Shown: positions 8,095-17,003, counted from the stretch's first letter. The stretch: 64,000 bases of DNA from Crenobacter intestini (GCF_004919095.1 NZ_STGJ01000006.1:123821-187820); one strand, 5' to 3'. Notes: a model not told the origin generated them from the letters alone. Made by a program: numbers and translations.

Positions 8095-10046
8095 CCGACA
8101 CCCCGCTGTGGACCCCGCGCGCCGAGCGTGCCGACGCGAGCCATCTGGCCGCCTTTACCCGCCTCATGCGCGCGAAAAGCGGCCAGGCCTTGCCCGAATA
8201 CCCAAGCCTGTGGCGGCTCTCCGTCGAGAAGCCTGCCCTGTTCTGGGGCGCGGTGTGGGACTACACCGGGCTGATTGGCGACAGGCAAGGCCCGGCGCTT
8301 GCCGGCAGCGGCCGCTTTCTCGAGACGCGCTTCTTCCCCGAGGCCACGCTCAACTACGCGGAAAACCTGCTCGCGGCGCCGGATACACGCCTGGCGATCC
8401 GTTTCCTGCAGGAGACGGGGGACGAGACCACGCTGACTCGCGCCGGGCTCTCGGCGCTGGTCAGCCGCCTGCAACAGGCGATGCGCGAGGCGGGCGTCAA
8501 GGCGGGCGACCGCGTCGCCGGCCTCGTCGCCAACCAGCCGGAAACCATCGCCGCGATGCTGGCCACGGCGAGCCTGGGCGCAATCTGGACCAGCTGCTCG
8601 ACCGACTTCGGCGTCGACGGCTGCGTCGAGCGTTTCGGCCAGACCACCCCCAAGCTGCTCTTTTGCAGCGACTCGGTGCTCTACGGCGGCAAGCGCGTCG
8701 AGCTTGCCGCGCGCGCGGCCGACATCGCCGCGCGCCTGCCCTCGCTTGCCCGCGTGGTGGTGCTGCCGTGCGCGGGGGACGCGGCCGAGGCGGCCGCGCA
8801 CATCGCAGGCGCCGTGCCGCTTGACGCGTTCATCGCGCCCTTCGCGGCGGCATCGCCCGCCTTCACGCGGGTGCCGTTCGACCATCCGCTGTTCATCCTG
8901 TATTCCAGCGGCACCACCGGCGCGCCCAAGTGCATCGTGCACGGCCACGGCGGCACCTTGTTGCAACACCTGAAGGAACACCAGCTGCACGCGGACCTGC
9001 ACGCGGGCGACACGCTGTTCTACTACACGACCTGCGGCTGGATGATGTGGAACTGGCTCGCCAGCGCGCTCGCCAGCGGCGCCACCCTGATGTGCTACGA
9101 GGGCTCGCCGTTTGCCGAACACGGGCAGCGGCTGTGGCGCTGGGCCGAGCACGCCGGCTGCACCCACTTCGGCACCTCGGCGCGCTACCTCGACGCGCTC
9201 GCGCAAAGCGGCCTCGCCCCGCGCGAACACTGGCCGCTGTCCCGCTTGCGCGTGCTGATGTCGACCGGCTCGCCGCTGTCGGCCGAGCGTTTCGGCTGGG
9301 TGTACCGCCACATCAAGGCAGACCTCAATCTCGCGTCGATCTCGGGCGGTACCGACATCGTCTCCTGCTTCGCGCTGGGCAACCCGACGCTGCCTGTATG
9401 GGCGGGCGAGCTGCAATGCGCGGGCCTGGGCATGGCCATCGACGTGGTCGACGACGCCGGCCACAGCGTCACCGGCAGCAAGGGCGAACTCGTGTGCCGG
9501 CGGCCGTTTCCGTCGATGCCGGTCGGCTTCTGGAACGACCCGGGCCAGGCGCGCTACCGCAAGGCGTATTTTTCGCGCTTTGCCGGGCTGTGGGCGCACG
9601 GCGACTACGCCGAACAGACCCGCCACGGCGGGCTGGTCATCCACGGCCGCTCGGACGCGGTGCTCAACCCCGGCGGCGTGCGCATTGGCACCGCAGAGAT
9701 CTACCGGCAGCTCGATGGCGTCGGCGAGGTACTGGAGAGCATCGCGATCGGCCAGAAATGGCACGGCGACGAGCGCGTGGTGCTGTTCGTGCGCCTGCGC
9801 GCGGGCGCGAAGCTCGACGACGCGCTGGTGCACCGGATCCGCACGCAAATCCGCGAGGGCGCGAGCCCGCGCCACGTGCCCTCGCGCATCGTCGCCGTCG
9901 GCGACTTGCCGCGCACCCTGTCGGGCAAGCTGGTCGAACTGGCAGTGAAGAACGTGGTGCACGGCGAGGCGGTCGCCAACGTCGGCGCGCTGGCCAACCC
10001 CGAGGCGCTAGCGCTGTTCCGCGACCTGCCCGAGCTGTCGATCTGA
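8091..10046 (+). CDS. Acetoacetate-CoA ligase
   Basis: A 651-residue adenylate-forming enzyme of the acetoacetyl-CoA synthetase family. The N-terminal ACS cap is followed by the ATP-binding loop ILYSSGTTGAPKCIVHGHGG (around residue 270), the motif YYTTCGWMMWNW, the adenylate-binding SISGGTDIVSC, and the C-terminal HGRSDAVLNPGGVRIG hinge with the catalytic lysine in RTLSGKLVE. Reaction: acetoacetate + ATP + CoA to acetoacetyl-CoA. It recovers the acetoacetate released by fumarylacetoacetase, so the operon runs from maleylacetoacetate to central metabolism. The ATG overlaps the maiA stop; the frame is open further upstream, but that part lies inside maiA. Confidence 0.9.
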   Translation: MTDTPLWTPRAERADASHLAAFTRLMRAKSGQALPEYPSLWRLSVEKPALFWGAVWDYTGLIGDRQGPALAGSGRFLETRFFPEATLNYAENLLAAPDTRLAIRFLQETGDETTLTRAGLSALVSRLQQAMREAGVKAGDRVAGLVANQPETIAAMLATASLGAIWTSCSTDFGVDGCVERFGQTTPKLLFCSDSVLYGGKRVELAARAADIAARLPSLARVVVLPCAGDAAEAAAHIAGAVPLDAFIAPFAAASPAFTRVPFDHPLFILYSSGTTGAPKCIVHGHGGTLLQHLKEHQLHADLHAGDTLFYYTTCGWMMWNWLASALASGATLMCYEGSPFAEHGQRLWRWAEHAGCTHFGTSARYLDALAQSGLAPREHWPLSRLRVLMSTGSPLSAERFGWVYRHIKADLNLASISGGTDIVSCFALGNPTLPVWAGELQCAGLGMAIDVVDDAGHSVTGSKGELVCRRPFPSMPVGFWNDPGQARYRKAYFSRFAGLWAHGDYAEQTRHGGLVIHGRSDAVLNPGGVRIGTAEIYRQLDGVGEVLESIAIGQKWHGDERVVLFVRLRAGAKLDDALVHRIRTQIREGASPRHVPSRIVAVGDLPRTLSGKLVELAVKNVVHGEAVANVGALANPEALALFRDLPELSI

Positions 10047-10047
10047 C

Positions 10048-10428
10048 ATGCTGTGGCGCCTGGCGGCCGACGCGGTTCTCGTCCTGCACCTCGCCTTCAT
10101 CGTGTTCGCCGCGCTGGGCGCCCTCTTGGCGCTGCGCACCCCGCGCGTGCTCTGGCTGCAGATACCCGCCGCGCTATGGGGCTTCCTGGTCGAAGCCGCC
10201 GGCTGGTATTGCCCACTCACCACGCTGGAAAACCGGCTGCGCCAACTGGCCGGCGACGCGGGCTACGCCGGCGGCTTTATCGAGCACTACCTGACCCTAC
10301 TGATCTACCCGCCCGGGTTGACCCGTCCGCAGCAGGGCGTGCTCGCGCTGCTGCTTATCGCCGTCAACGCAGGCGTCTACCTGTGGCTGTGGCGCAGGCA
10401 CCAGGGCAGGTGCGCCCGCAAGCGCTAG
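10048..10428 (+). CDS. DUF2784 family membrane protein
   Basis: A 126-residue integral membrane protein with about three to four hydrophobic helices and the DUF2784 hallmarks (VLHLAFIVFAALGALL at the start, WYCPLTTLENRLR in the middle, YLTLLIYPPGLT after it). The function of this family is unknown. It starts one base after the acetoacetate-CoA ligase stop, so it is probably co-transcribed with the catabolic operon; a functional link is not established. Its end overlaps the convergent glycerate kinase by 4 bases. Confidence 0.82.
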   Translation: MLWRLAADAVLVLHLAFIVFAALGALLALRTPRVLWLQIPAALWGFLVEAAGWYCPLTTLENRLRQLAGDAGYAGGFIEHYLTLLIYPPGLTRPQQGVLALLLIAVNAGVYLWLWRRHQGRCARKR

Positions 10429-11531
10429 CCAGGCCCCGCCGGCTGCGCCGCAACCCTGAGCCTGGCGATCTGCCAGGCCGCGAATTCGAGCGCCTCTGAT
10501 GCCTGCCCGATCGCGTCCTTCAGCGAAACCGGGCCGTGGCAGGCCGAGAAACAGCCGTCGAAGGCGGCAGCGAGTTCAGCCGACAGCTCGATGCGCCCCG
10601 AGAGCAGCGTCACCGGCACGCCGGCCGCGCGGGCGAGCCGGGCGACGCAGTAAGGCGCCTTGCCGCGCAGGGTCTGCGCGTCGCTCGCACCCTCGCCGGT
10701 GAGCACATGGCCGGCGCCGGCGACCGCGGTTTCCAGCCCGATCGCCGAGGCAACCGCCGCCGCGCCGCCGGCACGCACGCCGCCCAGCCGCTGCAAGGCC
10801 CAGCCGATGCCGCCGGCCGCGCCGGCTCCGGGCGCGGCTGCGTCGCCGCCGCACAGGGCGGCCAGGCGCGAGAGCGCCGTATCGAGCACGCCCCGCTCGG
10901 CAACCGTCAGCCCCTTCTGCGCGCCGAACACCGCGCACGCGCCGTGCTCGCCGGTGAGCGGGTTGTCGACGTCGCTCCATAATTCGAGCGGCACCGGCAG
11001 CCCTTGCAGCGCGCCAAGCTCGACCCGCGCGAGGCGCAGCAAGTCGTGCGGTGCGGCGGACAGCGCCCGGCCTTCTGCGTCGAAAAAGCGCGCGCCAAGT
11101 GCAAGCAACACGCCGGCGCCGCCGTCCGACGTCGAGCTGCCGCCCAGCGCGACGATGACGCGGCGCGCGCCGTCCGCCACCGCCGCGCTGATCAGCTCGC
11201 CGACGCCGAAGCTTGAGCGCGCCATCGGCGGCGCCTTGCCCATGCCCAGCCCGACCACGCGGGCGACCTCGACCAGCGCGCTGCCGTCGGGCAGCACGAG
11301 GCAGGCGGCGTCCAGCGGCTCGCCGCCTGCGCCTTGCACGCGGTGCTCCCGCCATCGCCCGCCCAGCGCCGCGTGCACGGCCGACAGCGTGCCCTCGCCG
11401 CCGTCGGCCATCGGCCTCAGGCACAGCTCGGCGGCCGGGTCGGCGCGGCGCACCCCGGCGGCCATCGCCGCCGCCGCGGCCTCGGCGCTCAAGGCGCCCT
11501 TGAAAGAATCCGGTGCGATCACCCAGCGCAT
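10425..11531 (-). CDS. Glycerate 2-kinase (GlxK/GarK family)
   Basis: A 368-residue glycerate kinase type 1. Family marks are the N-terminal MRWVIAPDSFKGALSA, the MADGGEGT loop near residue 42, the glycine-rich IVALGGSSTSDGGAG near residue 127, and the VLTGEGASDAQTLRGKAP segment. Reaction: D-glycerate + ATP to 2-phosphoglycerate, the end of the glyoxylate/tartronate semialdehyde and sugar-acid pathways. It is a single gene with no glyoxylate genes next to it. The ATG at 11531 is set by the conserved N-terminus; the frame extends upstream without homology. Confidence 0.88.
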   Translation of the reverse strand: MRWVIAPDSFKGALSAEAAAAAMAAGVRRADPAAELCLRPMADGGEGTLSAVHAALGGRWREHRVQGAGGEPLDAACLVLPDGSALVEVARVVGLGMGKAPPMARSSFGVGELISAAVADGARRVIVALGGSSTSDGGAGVLLALGARFFDAEGRALSAAPHDLLRLARVELGALQGLPVPLELWSDVDNPLTGEHGACAVFGAQKGLTVAERGVLDTALSRLAALCGGDAAAPGAGAAGGIGWALQRLGGVRAGGAAAVASAIGLETAVAGAGHVLTGEGASDAQTLRGKAPYCVARLARAAGVPVTLLSGRIELSAELAAAFDGCFSACHGPVSLKDAIGQASEALEFAAWQIARLRVAAQPAGPG

Positions 11532-11620
11532 GGCGCCTCCCCGTGGCCAAAGCGCCATCTTATGCCATACAGTAAACGGGCGGCAGCGTGTGCCGCCATC
11601 CGCCATACGGGAAACCGACC

Positions 11621-12055
11621 ATGCAACTTGCCTGCCCTGCCTGCCTGACCCGCAACCGTTTCCCCGACGCACGCCTCGCCGACAACCCGCGTTGCGGCCA
11701 GTGCAAGGCGCCGCTGGCGCCTCAGACCCCGGTGTCGCTTGGCGACACGTCGCTCCCCGCTTACCTGGCCGGCTGCGACGCGCCGGTGCTGGTCGACTTC
11801 TGGGCAGCCTGGTGCGGCCCCTGCCAGGCGATGGCACCGCAATTCGCCGCGGCCGCCCGCTCGCTGCCCGCCGTACGCTTCGTCAAGGTCGACAGCGACG
11901 CGGCGCCGCAAGCCGTCGCCCGCTACGCGATCCGCAGCATCCCGACCCTGCTGCTGTTCAGGGGCGGCCGCGAGCTCGCCCGCCACAGCGGCGTGCTGCC
12001 CGCCGCCCAGCTTGCCCAGTGGGTCGAAACGCAACTTGCCAAGGAAACACGATGA
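11621..12055 (+). CDS. trxC: Thioredoxin 2 (TrxC)
   Basis: A 144-residue thioredoxin with an extra N-terminal zinc finger (Cys5, Cys8, Cys25, Cys28), the mark of thioredoxin 2. The redox motif is WCGPC (Cys65, Cys68), and the cis-proline loop is SIPTLLLF. It is a cytosolic disulfide reductase used under oxidative stress. The ATG at 11621 starts at the conserved MQLACPAC; the open frame upstream has no support. The stop overlaps the start of the lysozyme-inhibitor gene (ATGA), an unusual pairing because the products act in different compartments. Confidence 0.92.
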   Translation: MQLACPACLTRNRFPDARLADNPRCGQCKAPLAPQTPVSLGDTSLPAYLAGCDAPVLVDFWAAWCGPCQAMAPQFAAAARSLPAVRFVKVDSDAAPQAVARYAIRSIPTLLLFRGGRELARHSGVLPAAQLAQWVETQLAKETR

Positions 12056-12984
12056 ATGGCCGCCTCAAGTACCTGCTGGTGGCCGGCCTGTTCGCCCTCT
12101 CCATCGCCGCGCCGGTACAGGCGTCCCCCGCCGATATCCGCAGCGAAGACGTCGTGTTCGCCAAGGGCGCGCAGGGCGCGAAACTCGCCGGCGAAATCAG
12201 GGGCTATCAGGTCGTCGACTACCGGCTGCGCGCCAGGGCCGGCCAGACGCTGACGGTAGACTTCAAGTCCGGCAACCTCGCCGCCTACTTCAACCTGCTG
12301 CCGCCGGGGTCGAACGACGTCGCGATGTTTATCGGCGCAACGTCTGGCAACCGTTTCGAGGGCGTGCTGCCCGCAGACGGCGTCTACACGATCCGGGTCT
12401 ACCAGATGCGCAGTGCCGCACGGCGCGGCGAGCGTGCGCGCTACACGATCGCCCTCGCGCTGCCGCCCGCCGCCGCACACGCGGCAGGCTTCAGGCAGAC
12501 GCTCGCGCTGCAAGGCACCCGCTTCGAGGTGGCGGCGACCGACGAGGGTTCGCTGAACCAGCTGACCGTTACCGCGCAGCAGGCACATGGCAAGCCGGTG
12601 ACGTTCAGGCAGGAAATCGACGGTAAGGTGACGGGCGCCGAGGTGGCCGACCTGAATGTCGACGGGCAGCCTGAACTCTACGTCTACACGCAGTCGGCCG
12701 GCAGCGGCTCGTACGCGGGGCTGGTCGGCCTTGTCGCGCAAAAGGACGGCAAGCTCGTCCCGATCCGCCTGCCCGATCTGGCAGAGGATGCCAAGGCGAG
12801 CCGGGGCTATCTGGGGCACGACGCGTTCGCCGTCGTCGAGAACCGGCTGGCCCGGCGCTTCCCGGTATACAAGGCTGGCGACAGCAACGCGAAGCCTTCC
12901 GGCGGCACGCGGCAGGTCCAGTACCGGCTGGAACGAAAGCCGGACGGCTGGACGCTGGTTGCAGACAAGGTGGTCGAATATTGA
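12052..12984 (+). CDS. Two-domain periplasmic lysozyme inhibitor: PliG-like plus PliI-like
   Basis: A 310-residue exported protein with a signal peptide ending near residue 24 (VQASPAD). Residues about 31-138 resemble PliG/YcgK, the g-type lysozyme inhibitor. They share the ordered landmarks F-KG, GEI-GY, GQ-hydrophobic-V, PG--D, LPA-G-Y, RV-Q-R--AR and a closing Y---I, by my recollection of E. coli YcgK. Residues about 148-310 resemble PliI, the i-type lysozyme inhibitor, including the loop SGSY at 218-221, which in Pli/Mli proteins inserts into the lysozyme active site, and the family segments GHDAFAVVENRLARRFPVYK and GGTRQVQYRL. The known inhibitors are single-domain, so this would be a dual-specificity inhibitor. 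It is translationally coupled to trxC. The domain calls come from pattern memory; the PliI half is more certain than the PliG half. Confidence 0.75.
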   Translation: MNGRLKYLLVAGLFALSIAAPVQASPADIRSEDVVFAKGAQGAKLAGEIRGYQVVDYRLRARAGQTLTVDFKSGNLAAYFNLLPPGSNDVAMFIGATSGNRFEGVLPADGVYTIRVYQMRSAARRGERARYTIALALPPAAAHAAGFRQTLALQGTRFEVAATDEGSLNQLTVTAQQAHGKPVTFRQEIDGKVTGAEVADLNVDGQPELYVYTQSAGSGSYAGLVGLVAQKDGKLVPIRLPDLAEDAKASRGYLGHDAFAVVENRLARRFPVYKAGDSNAKPSGGTRQVQYRLERKPDGWTLVADKVVEY

Positions 12985-12990
12985 GACGGG

Positions 12991-13461
12991 TCAGCCGGGC
13001 GCTAGCCGTTTGCCAAACAGGATCTTGCCCGCGAACGGGTCGCCCGCAACCGGTGCCTGATAGCCGCACACGGCGTAACCCTGCCTGATCAGCAGGGCAA
13101 GCATCGCCGGGTAGCGGTTCATCGACTTGACGCGCAGCTCGCGATAGCCGTGGGCCCGAGCCCACGCCTCCTGGGCAAGCAGCAGCGCGGTGGCGACCCC
13201 GCCGCGACGCCACTGCGGGTGGACGCCCCCCAGCCAGGAATAGAACACGCCGTCGCCGTCGTCGTAACCCGCTTTGAAGCCGACCGGCACGCCGCCGGCG
13301 AAGGCGCCCAGCAGTAGCGCAGGCCGGCCCGCGAGCCTTTGGTCGACCAGCGCGGCGTCGACACTGCCGGCGAACTCGGGCAAGTCTGCGAACAGCGCCG
13401 CGAGCGGCGCCGCACCCGCCAGTTCACAAAGCTGCAGCGGCTCAGTAGATGAAGCGTCCAC
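12991..13461 (-). CDS. GNAT-family N-acetyltransferase
   Basis: A 156-residue GNAT fold protein. The acetyl-CoA binding region is WLGGVHPQWRRGGVATALL (residues about 75-93, the R/Q-x-x-G-x-G/A loop), followed by YRELRVKSMNRYPAML and IRQGYAVCGY, the usual beta5-alpha4 elements. The acceptor substrate is unknown. It overlaps the end of the upstream methyltransferase gene by 20 bases and is probably the last gene of a pdxY-methyltransferase-GNAT unit. No terminator is obvious in the 6 bases before the convergent gene ends. Confidence 0.8.
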   Translation of the reverse strand: MDASSTEPLQLCELAGAAPLAALFADLPEFAGSVDAALVDQRLAGRPALLLGAFAGGVPVGFKAGYDDGDGVFYSWLGGVHPQWRRGGVATALLLAQEAWARAHGYRELRVKSMNRYPAMLALLIRQGYAVCGYQAPVAGDPFAGKILFGKRLAPG

Positions 13462-14260
13462 GCAGCCCGTCCAGCATGAAGCTCTCCAGCAGCGCCTCGG
13501 CGCGCTCGCGCGCGCCGCCGCGGCGCTGGCCCTTCTTGGCGACGATCAGCTCGTTCTTCATCGAGTGCTCCCAGCCGACCAGCTCGGTCACCGTCAGCTG
13601 ATAGCCGTGCGCCTCGAGCAACAGGCAGCGCAGCACGTTGGTCAGCTGGCTGCCGAATTCGCGGGTATGGATGCCGTGGCGCACGATCTCGCCCAAGGGC
13701 GTGCCGGCGAGCAGCTTCGCCTTCACCCGGCGCAGTTCGGCGGCGACTTCGGCCTGGCAGCACGGCACCAGCACGATGAAGCGGGCGTCCTTTTGCAGCG
13801 CGAAGCGGATCGCGTCGTCGGTCGCGGTATTGCACGCGTGCAAGGCGGTGACGATGTCGACCTGCTTGCCGATCGCGTCGTTCGAGATCGACTCGGCGAC
13901 CGTCTCGTTGATGAAGCGCATCCGGGTGAAACCCAGCCGTTCGGCGAGCGCGGCGGTGGTGGCCACCAGTTCCTCGCGCGTCTCGATGCCGATCACCTCG
14001 CCCACTTCCAGCGCCTTCAACACCAGGTCGTACAGGATGAAGCCGAGGTAGGACTTGCCGGCGCCGTGGTCGACCACGGTCACGTCGCCCTTGTCCGCCA
14101 CCACTTCGCGGATCAAGGGTTCGATGAACTGCACCAGGTGGTAGACCTGCTTGAGCTTCCTGCGGCTGTCCTGGTTGAGCTTGCCGTCACGGGTCAGGAT
14201 ATGCAGCTCCTTCAGGAGCTCGACCGACTGTTCGGGGCGGATTTCGTAATCCTTGGCCAT
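13442..14260 (-). CDS. Class I SAM-dependent methyltransferase
   Basis: A 272-residue methyltransferase of the Methyltransf_32-like group. The SAM site motif I is VTVVDHGAGKSYLGF (residues about 64-78), motif II is VIGIETREEL, and the post-motifs DIVTALHACNTATDDAI and VLVPCCQAE resemble those of RNA-modifying and related methyltransferases. The substrate is unknown. The ATG at 14260 has a good AAGGAAAG site and lies 11 bases after pdxY, so the two are co-transcribed. A much longer open frame upstream of this ATG is antisense-frame shadow of pdxY. Confidence 0.83.
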   Translation of the reverse strand: MAKDYEIRPEQSVELLKELHILTRDGKLNQDSRRKLKQVYHLVQFIEPLIREVVADKGDVTVVDHGAGKSYLGFILYDLVLKALEVGEVIGIETREELVATTAALAERLGFTRMRFINETVAESISNDAIGKQVDIVTALHACNTATDDAIRFALQKDARFIVLVPCCQAEVAAELRRVKAKLLAGTPLGEIVRHGIHTREFGSQLTNVLRCLLLEAHGYQLTVTELVGWEHSMKNELIVAKKGQRRGGARERAEALLESFMLDGLRGRFIY

Positions 14261-14271
14261 GATCTTTCCTT

Positions 14272-15126
14272 TCACAACGCGCGCGCGGCAAAGCGGCGCG
14301 ACGGCGTCTCGTATTCCTGTTGCGCGGCGACCACCGCCAGCTCGTAACGGCCAAGCTGATGGGTCGTCTCCAGCACACCGTAGACCGCGGACGCCGCGTG
14401 TTCGAGCGCCTCGCGCACGCCCTTGCCTGCGAGCAGGCCGACCAGGAACAGCCCCGAGGTCATGTCGCCGACGCCGACCGGCTCGCGCGCGAACTCGAAC
14501 ATCGGCCGGCCGATCAGCCAAGCACCTTCGCTGTCGACGGCGAGCATCTGGAATTCGTCCTTTGGGCGCGCGTCGTAGTGCAGGTGCTTGACCAGCACCA
14601 CGCGCGGCCCGCGCACGAGTACTTCCCGCGCGGCGGTGACGATGTCGGTGAGCGTCGGCAGCGTGCGGCCGCTGATGATTTCCAGCTCCAGCTGGTTGGG
14701 CGAGACAATGTCGGCCACCGGCAGCGCCTCGTCCACCAAAAATTCCGCGACGCCCGGCGCGACGATGCAGCCCTTGGCCGGGTGCCCCATCACCGGGTCG
14801 CAGTGGTAGAGCGCCTGCGGGTTCGCCGCCTTGACCTGGCGCACCGCGTCCAGGATCTGCCCGCCCTGCTCGGCGCTGCCGATATAGCCGGAGAGCACCG
14901 CGTTGCACTCTCCGAGCGCGTCGATGGCGGCGATGCCGGCGGAAAGCTCGCTGATCTGCTCGGGCGGCAACACCATGCCGGCCCAGCGGCCGTACTGGGT
15001 GTGGTTGGAAAACTGCACGGTATGCAGCGGCCACACGCTGGCGCCCATGCGCTGCATCGGGAACACCGCCGCGCTATTGCCGGCGTGGCCGTACACCACG
15101 TGCGACTGGATGGACAGGATATTCAT
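14272..15126 (-). CDS. pdxY: Pyridoxal kinase PdxY
   Basis: A 284-residue ribokinase-superfamily enzyme: [20 protein letters not shown] at the N-terminus binds pyridoxal, YHCDPVMGH is the central motif, and the anion hole/catalytic base motif is [11 protein letters not shown] near residue 220. It phosphorylates pyridoxal to PLP in the B6 salvage pathway. The length matches PdxY (about 287 aa). The ATG at 15126 follows a plausible site (CCGGAG) and begins at the conserved N-terminus. Two genes follow in the same direction. Confidence 0.92.
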   Translation of the reverse strand: MNILSIQSHVVYGHAGNSAAVFPMQRMGASVWPLHTVQFSNHTQYGRWAGMVLPPEQISELSAGIAAIDALGECNAVLSGYIGSAEQGGQILDAVRQVKAANPQALYHCDPVMGHPAKGCIVAPGVAEFLVDEALPVADIVSPNQLELEIISGRTLPTLTDIVTAAREVLVRGPRVVLVKHLHYDARPKDEFQMLAVDSEGAWLIGRPMFEFAREPVGVGDMTSGLFLVGLLAGKGVREALEHAASAVYGVLETTHQLGRYELAVVAAQQEYETPSRRFAARAL

Positions 15127-15159
15127 GCAAATCTCCGGCGGCGCTGTGCCGCCTGAAAA

Positions 15160-15186
15160 TGAAAGACCCGCCACCTGGGCGGGCCC
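15160..15186 (-). terminator. Terminator of ettA
   Basis: CCCGCC (15167-15172) pairs with GGCGGG (15178-15183). On the minus strand the stem is followed by TCTTTCATTTT, so it ends transcription from ettA before pdxY. Confidence 0.65.
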
Positions 15187-15221
15187 GGGGTGCGCGGGAA
15201 CAAAGCCCCCGCCACTTGGGT

Positions 15222-16889
15222 TTAGCGGGTGACCGGTTTATAGCGGATGCGCTTGGGCTTGGCGCCCTCTTCACCCAGACGCTTCTTCTTGTCGGCCTCG
15301 TACTCCTGGTAGTTGCCGTCGAAGAAGGTCCACTGCGACTCGCCCTCGGCGGCGAGGATGTGCGTCGCGATGCGGTCGAGGAACCAGCGGTCGTGCGAGA
15401 TCACGAACACGGTGCCGGCGTACTCCAACAGCGCGTCTTCCAGCGCGCGCAGGGTTTCGACGTCCAGGTCGTTCGACGGTTCGTCAAGCAGCAGCACGTT
15501 GCCGCCCTTGAGCAGGGTCTTGGCGAGGTGCAGCCGGCCGCGCTCGCCGCCGGAGAGCATGCCGACCTTCTTCTGCTGGTCCGCGCCCTTGAAGTTGAAG
15601 CGGCCAAGGTAGGCGCGGCTCGACATCTCGAACTTGCCGACGGTGATCAGGTCGTTGCCGTCGGCCACATCCTGGAACACGGTCTTGTCGCCGTCCAACC
15701 CCTCGCGGCTCTGCGCCACATACGCCATCTGCACGGTCTGGCCGATCTTCACCTCGCCGCTGTCCGGCGTCTCCTGCCCGGCGATCATCTTGAACAGCGT
15801 CGACTTACCGGCGCCGTTCGGGCCGATGATGCCGACGATGGCGCCGGCCGGCGCCTTGAAGCTCAGGTTGTCGATCAGCAGGCGGTCGCCGAAGCCCTTG
15901 GAGACGCCGTCAAACTCGATCACCTCGTTGCCCAGGCGCTCGGCGACCGGGATGAAGATTTCCTGCGTCTCGTTGCGCTTCTGGTGCTCGTACGACGACA
16001 TTTCCTCGAAGCGGGCGATACGCGCCTTGCTCTTGGCCTGACGGCCCTTCGGGTTCTGGCGCACCCATTCGAGTTCCTGCTTCATCGCCTTCATGCGCGC
16101 GCCTTCGCTCTTGGCTTCCTGCTCGAGACGCGCTTCCTTCTGTTCGAGCCAGCTCGAGTAGTTGCCCTTCCACGGGATGCCCTCGCCGCGGTCAAGTTCG
16201 AGGATCCACTCGGCGGCGTTGTCGAGGAAGTAGCGGTCGTGGGTGACGGCGACCACGGTGCCCGGGAAGCGCACCAGGAACTGCTCGAGCCATTCGACCG
16301 ACTCGGCGTCCAGGTGGTTGGTCGGCTCGTCCAAGAGCAGCATGTCGGGCTTGGAGAGCAAGAGCTTGCACAGCGCGACGCGGCGCTTCTCGCCGCCGGA
16401 GAGCGGGCCGATCTTGGCGTCCCAAGGCGGCAGGCGCAGCGCGTCGGCGGCCAGCTCCAGCTGCAGTTCGATATTGTCGCCGGCGCCGGCGGAAATGATC
16501 GCCTCGAGCTTGGCCTGCTCCTCGGCCAGCGCGTCGAAGTCGGCGTCCGGGTCGGCGTACGCCGCGTACACCTCTTCCAGCCGCTTTTGCGCGCCCATCA
16601 CCTCGCCCATGCCGCTCTCGACTTCCTCGCGCACGGTCTTGTCGGCGTCCAGTTGCGGCTCCTGCGGCAGGTAGCCGATATTGACGCCCGGCATGTGCTG
16701 CACTTCGCCTTCGTATTCCTTGTCGACGCCGGCCATGATGCGCAGCACGGTCGACTTGCCCGCGCCGTTCAGGCCCAGCAGGCCGATCTTGGCGCCCGGG
16801 AAGAACGACAGGGAAATATCCTTGATGATCTGCCGCTTGGGCGGCACCACTTTGCTCACGCGGAGCATCGACATCACGTACTGGGCCAT
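15222..16889 (-). CDS. ettA: Energy-dependent translational throttle protein EttA (ABC-F ATPase)
   Basis: A 555-residue ABC-F protein with two ATP-binding cassettes and no membrane domain. Walker A of the first is GLNGAGKST (residues 39-47) and of the second GPNGAGKST; both have LSGGE signatures and LLLDEP(T/S)N Walker B boxes. Between them lie the charged arm and P-site-contacting linker ([20 protein letters not shown]). The N-terminus matches E. coli EttA nearly residue for residue (VGKVVPPKR / VSKVVPPKR), which separates it from Uup and YheS. It binds the ribosomal E site and gates the first elongation step according to the ATP/ADP ratio. It is monocistronic. Confidence 0.95.
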   Translation of the reverse strand: MAQYVMSMLRVSKVVPPKRQIIKDISLSFFPGAKIGLLGLNGAGKSTVLRIMAGVDKEYEGEVQHMPGVNIGYLPQEPQLDADKTVREEVESGMGEVMGAQKRLEEVYAAYADPDADFDALAEEQAKLEAIISAGAGDNIELQLELAADALRLPPWDAKIGPLSGGEKRRVALCKLLLSKPDMLLLDEPTNHLDAESVEWLEQFLVRFPGTVVAVTHDRYFLDNAAEWILELDRGEGIPWKGNYSSWLEQKEARLEQEAKSEGARMKAMKQELEWVRQNPKGRQAKSKARIARFEEMSSYEHQKRNETQEIFIPVAERLGNEVIEFDGVSKGFGDRLLIDNLSFKAPAGAIVGIIGPNGAGKSTLFKMIAGQETPDSGEVKIGQTVQMAYVAQSREGLDGDKTVFQDVADGNDLITVGKFEMSSRAYLGRFNFKGADQQKKVGMLSGGERGRLHLAKTLLKGGNVLLLDEPSNDLDVETLRALEDALLEYAGTVFVISHDRWFLDRIATHILAAEGESQWTFFDGNYQEYEADKKKRLGEEGAKPKRIRYKPVTR

Positions 16890-16952
16890 GGCGTGTGACA
16901 GGTTCCGGAAAATTCTGAAGAAGCGGCGATTCTAGCAAATCCGCCGCGCGCC

Positions 16953-16989
16953 AACAAAAACGGCGCCCCGCGGGGCGCCGTTTTTGTTG
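16953..16989. terminator. Strong symmetrical terminator after actP
   Basis: CGGCGCCCCG (16961-16970) is followed directly by CGGGGCGCCG (16971-16980), flanked by AACAAAAA and TTTTTGTTG. It works for actP on the minus strand and would also stop plus-strand read-through. Confidence 0.85.
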
Positions 16990-17003
16990 CAGGCTAAGCC
17001 TGC

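Noticed and set aside
10660..10720. Possible extra start making DUF2784 part of a longer protein into the glycerate kinase region
   Set aside because: DUF2784 has its own stop at 10428 and the kinase is on the other strand; the genes are simply convergent with a 4-base overlap.
10660..12984. One 774-codon plus-strand frame covering glycerate kinase antisense and the lysozyme inhibitor
   Set aside because: The first part is antisense shadow of the glycerate kinase gene and out of frame with trxC; only the segment from 12052 has a signal peptide and family motifs.
15159..16898. A 579-codon plus-strand frame opposite ettA
   Set aside because: Translation is compositionally biased and without motifs; the opposite strand is EttA.
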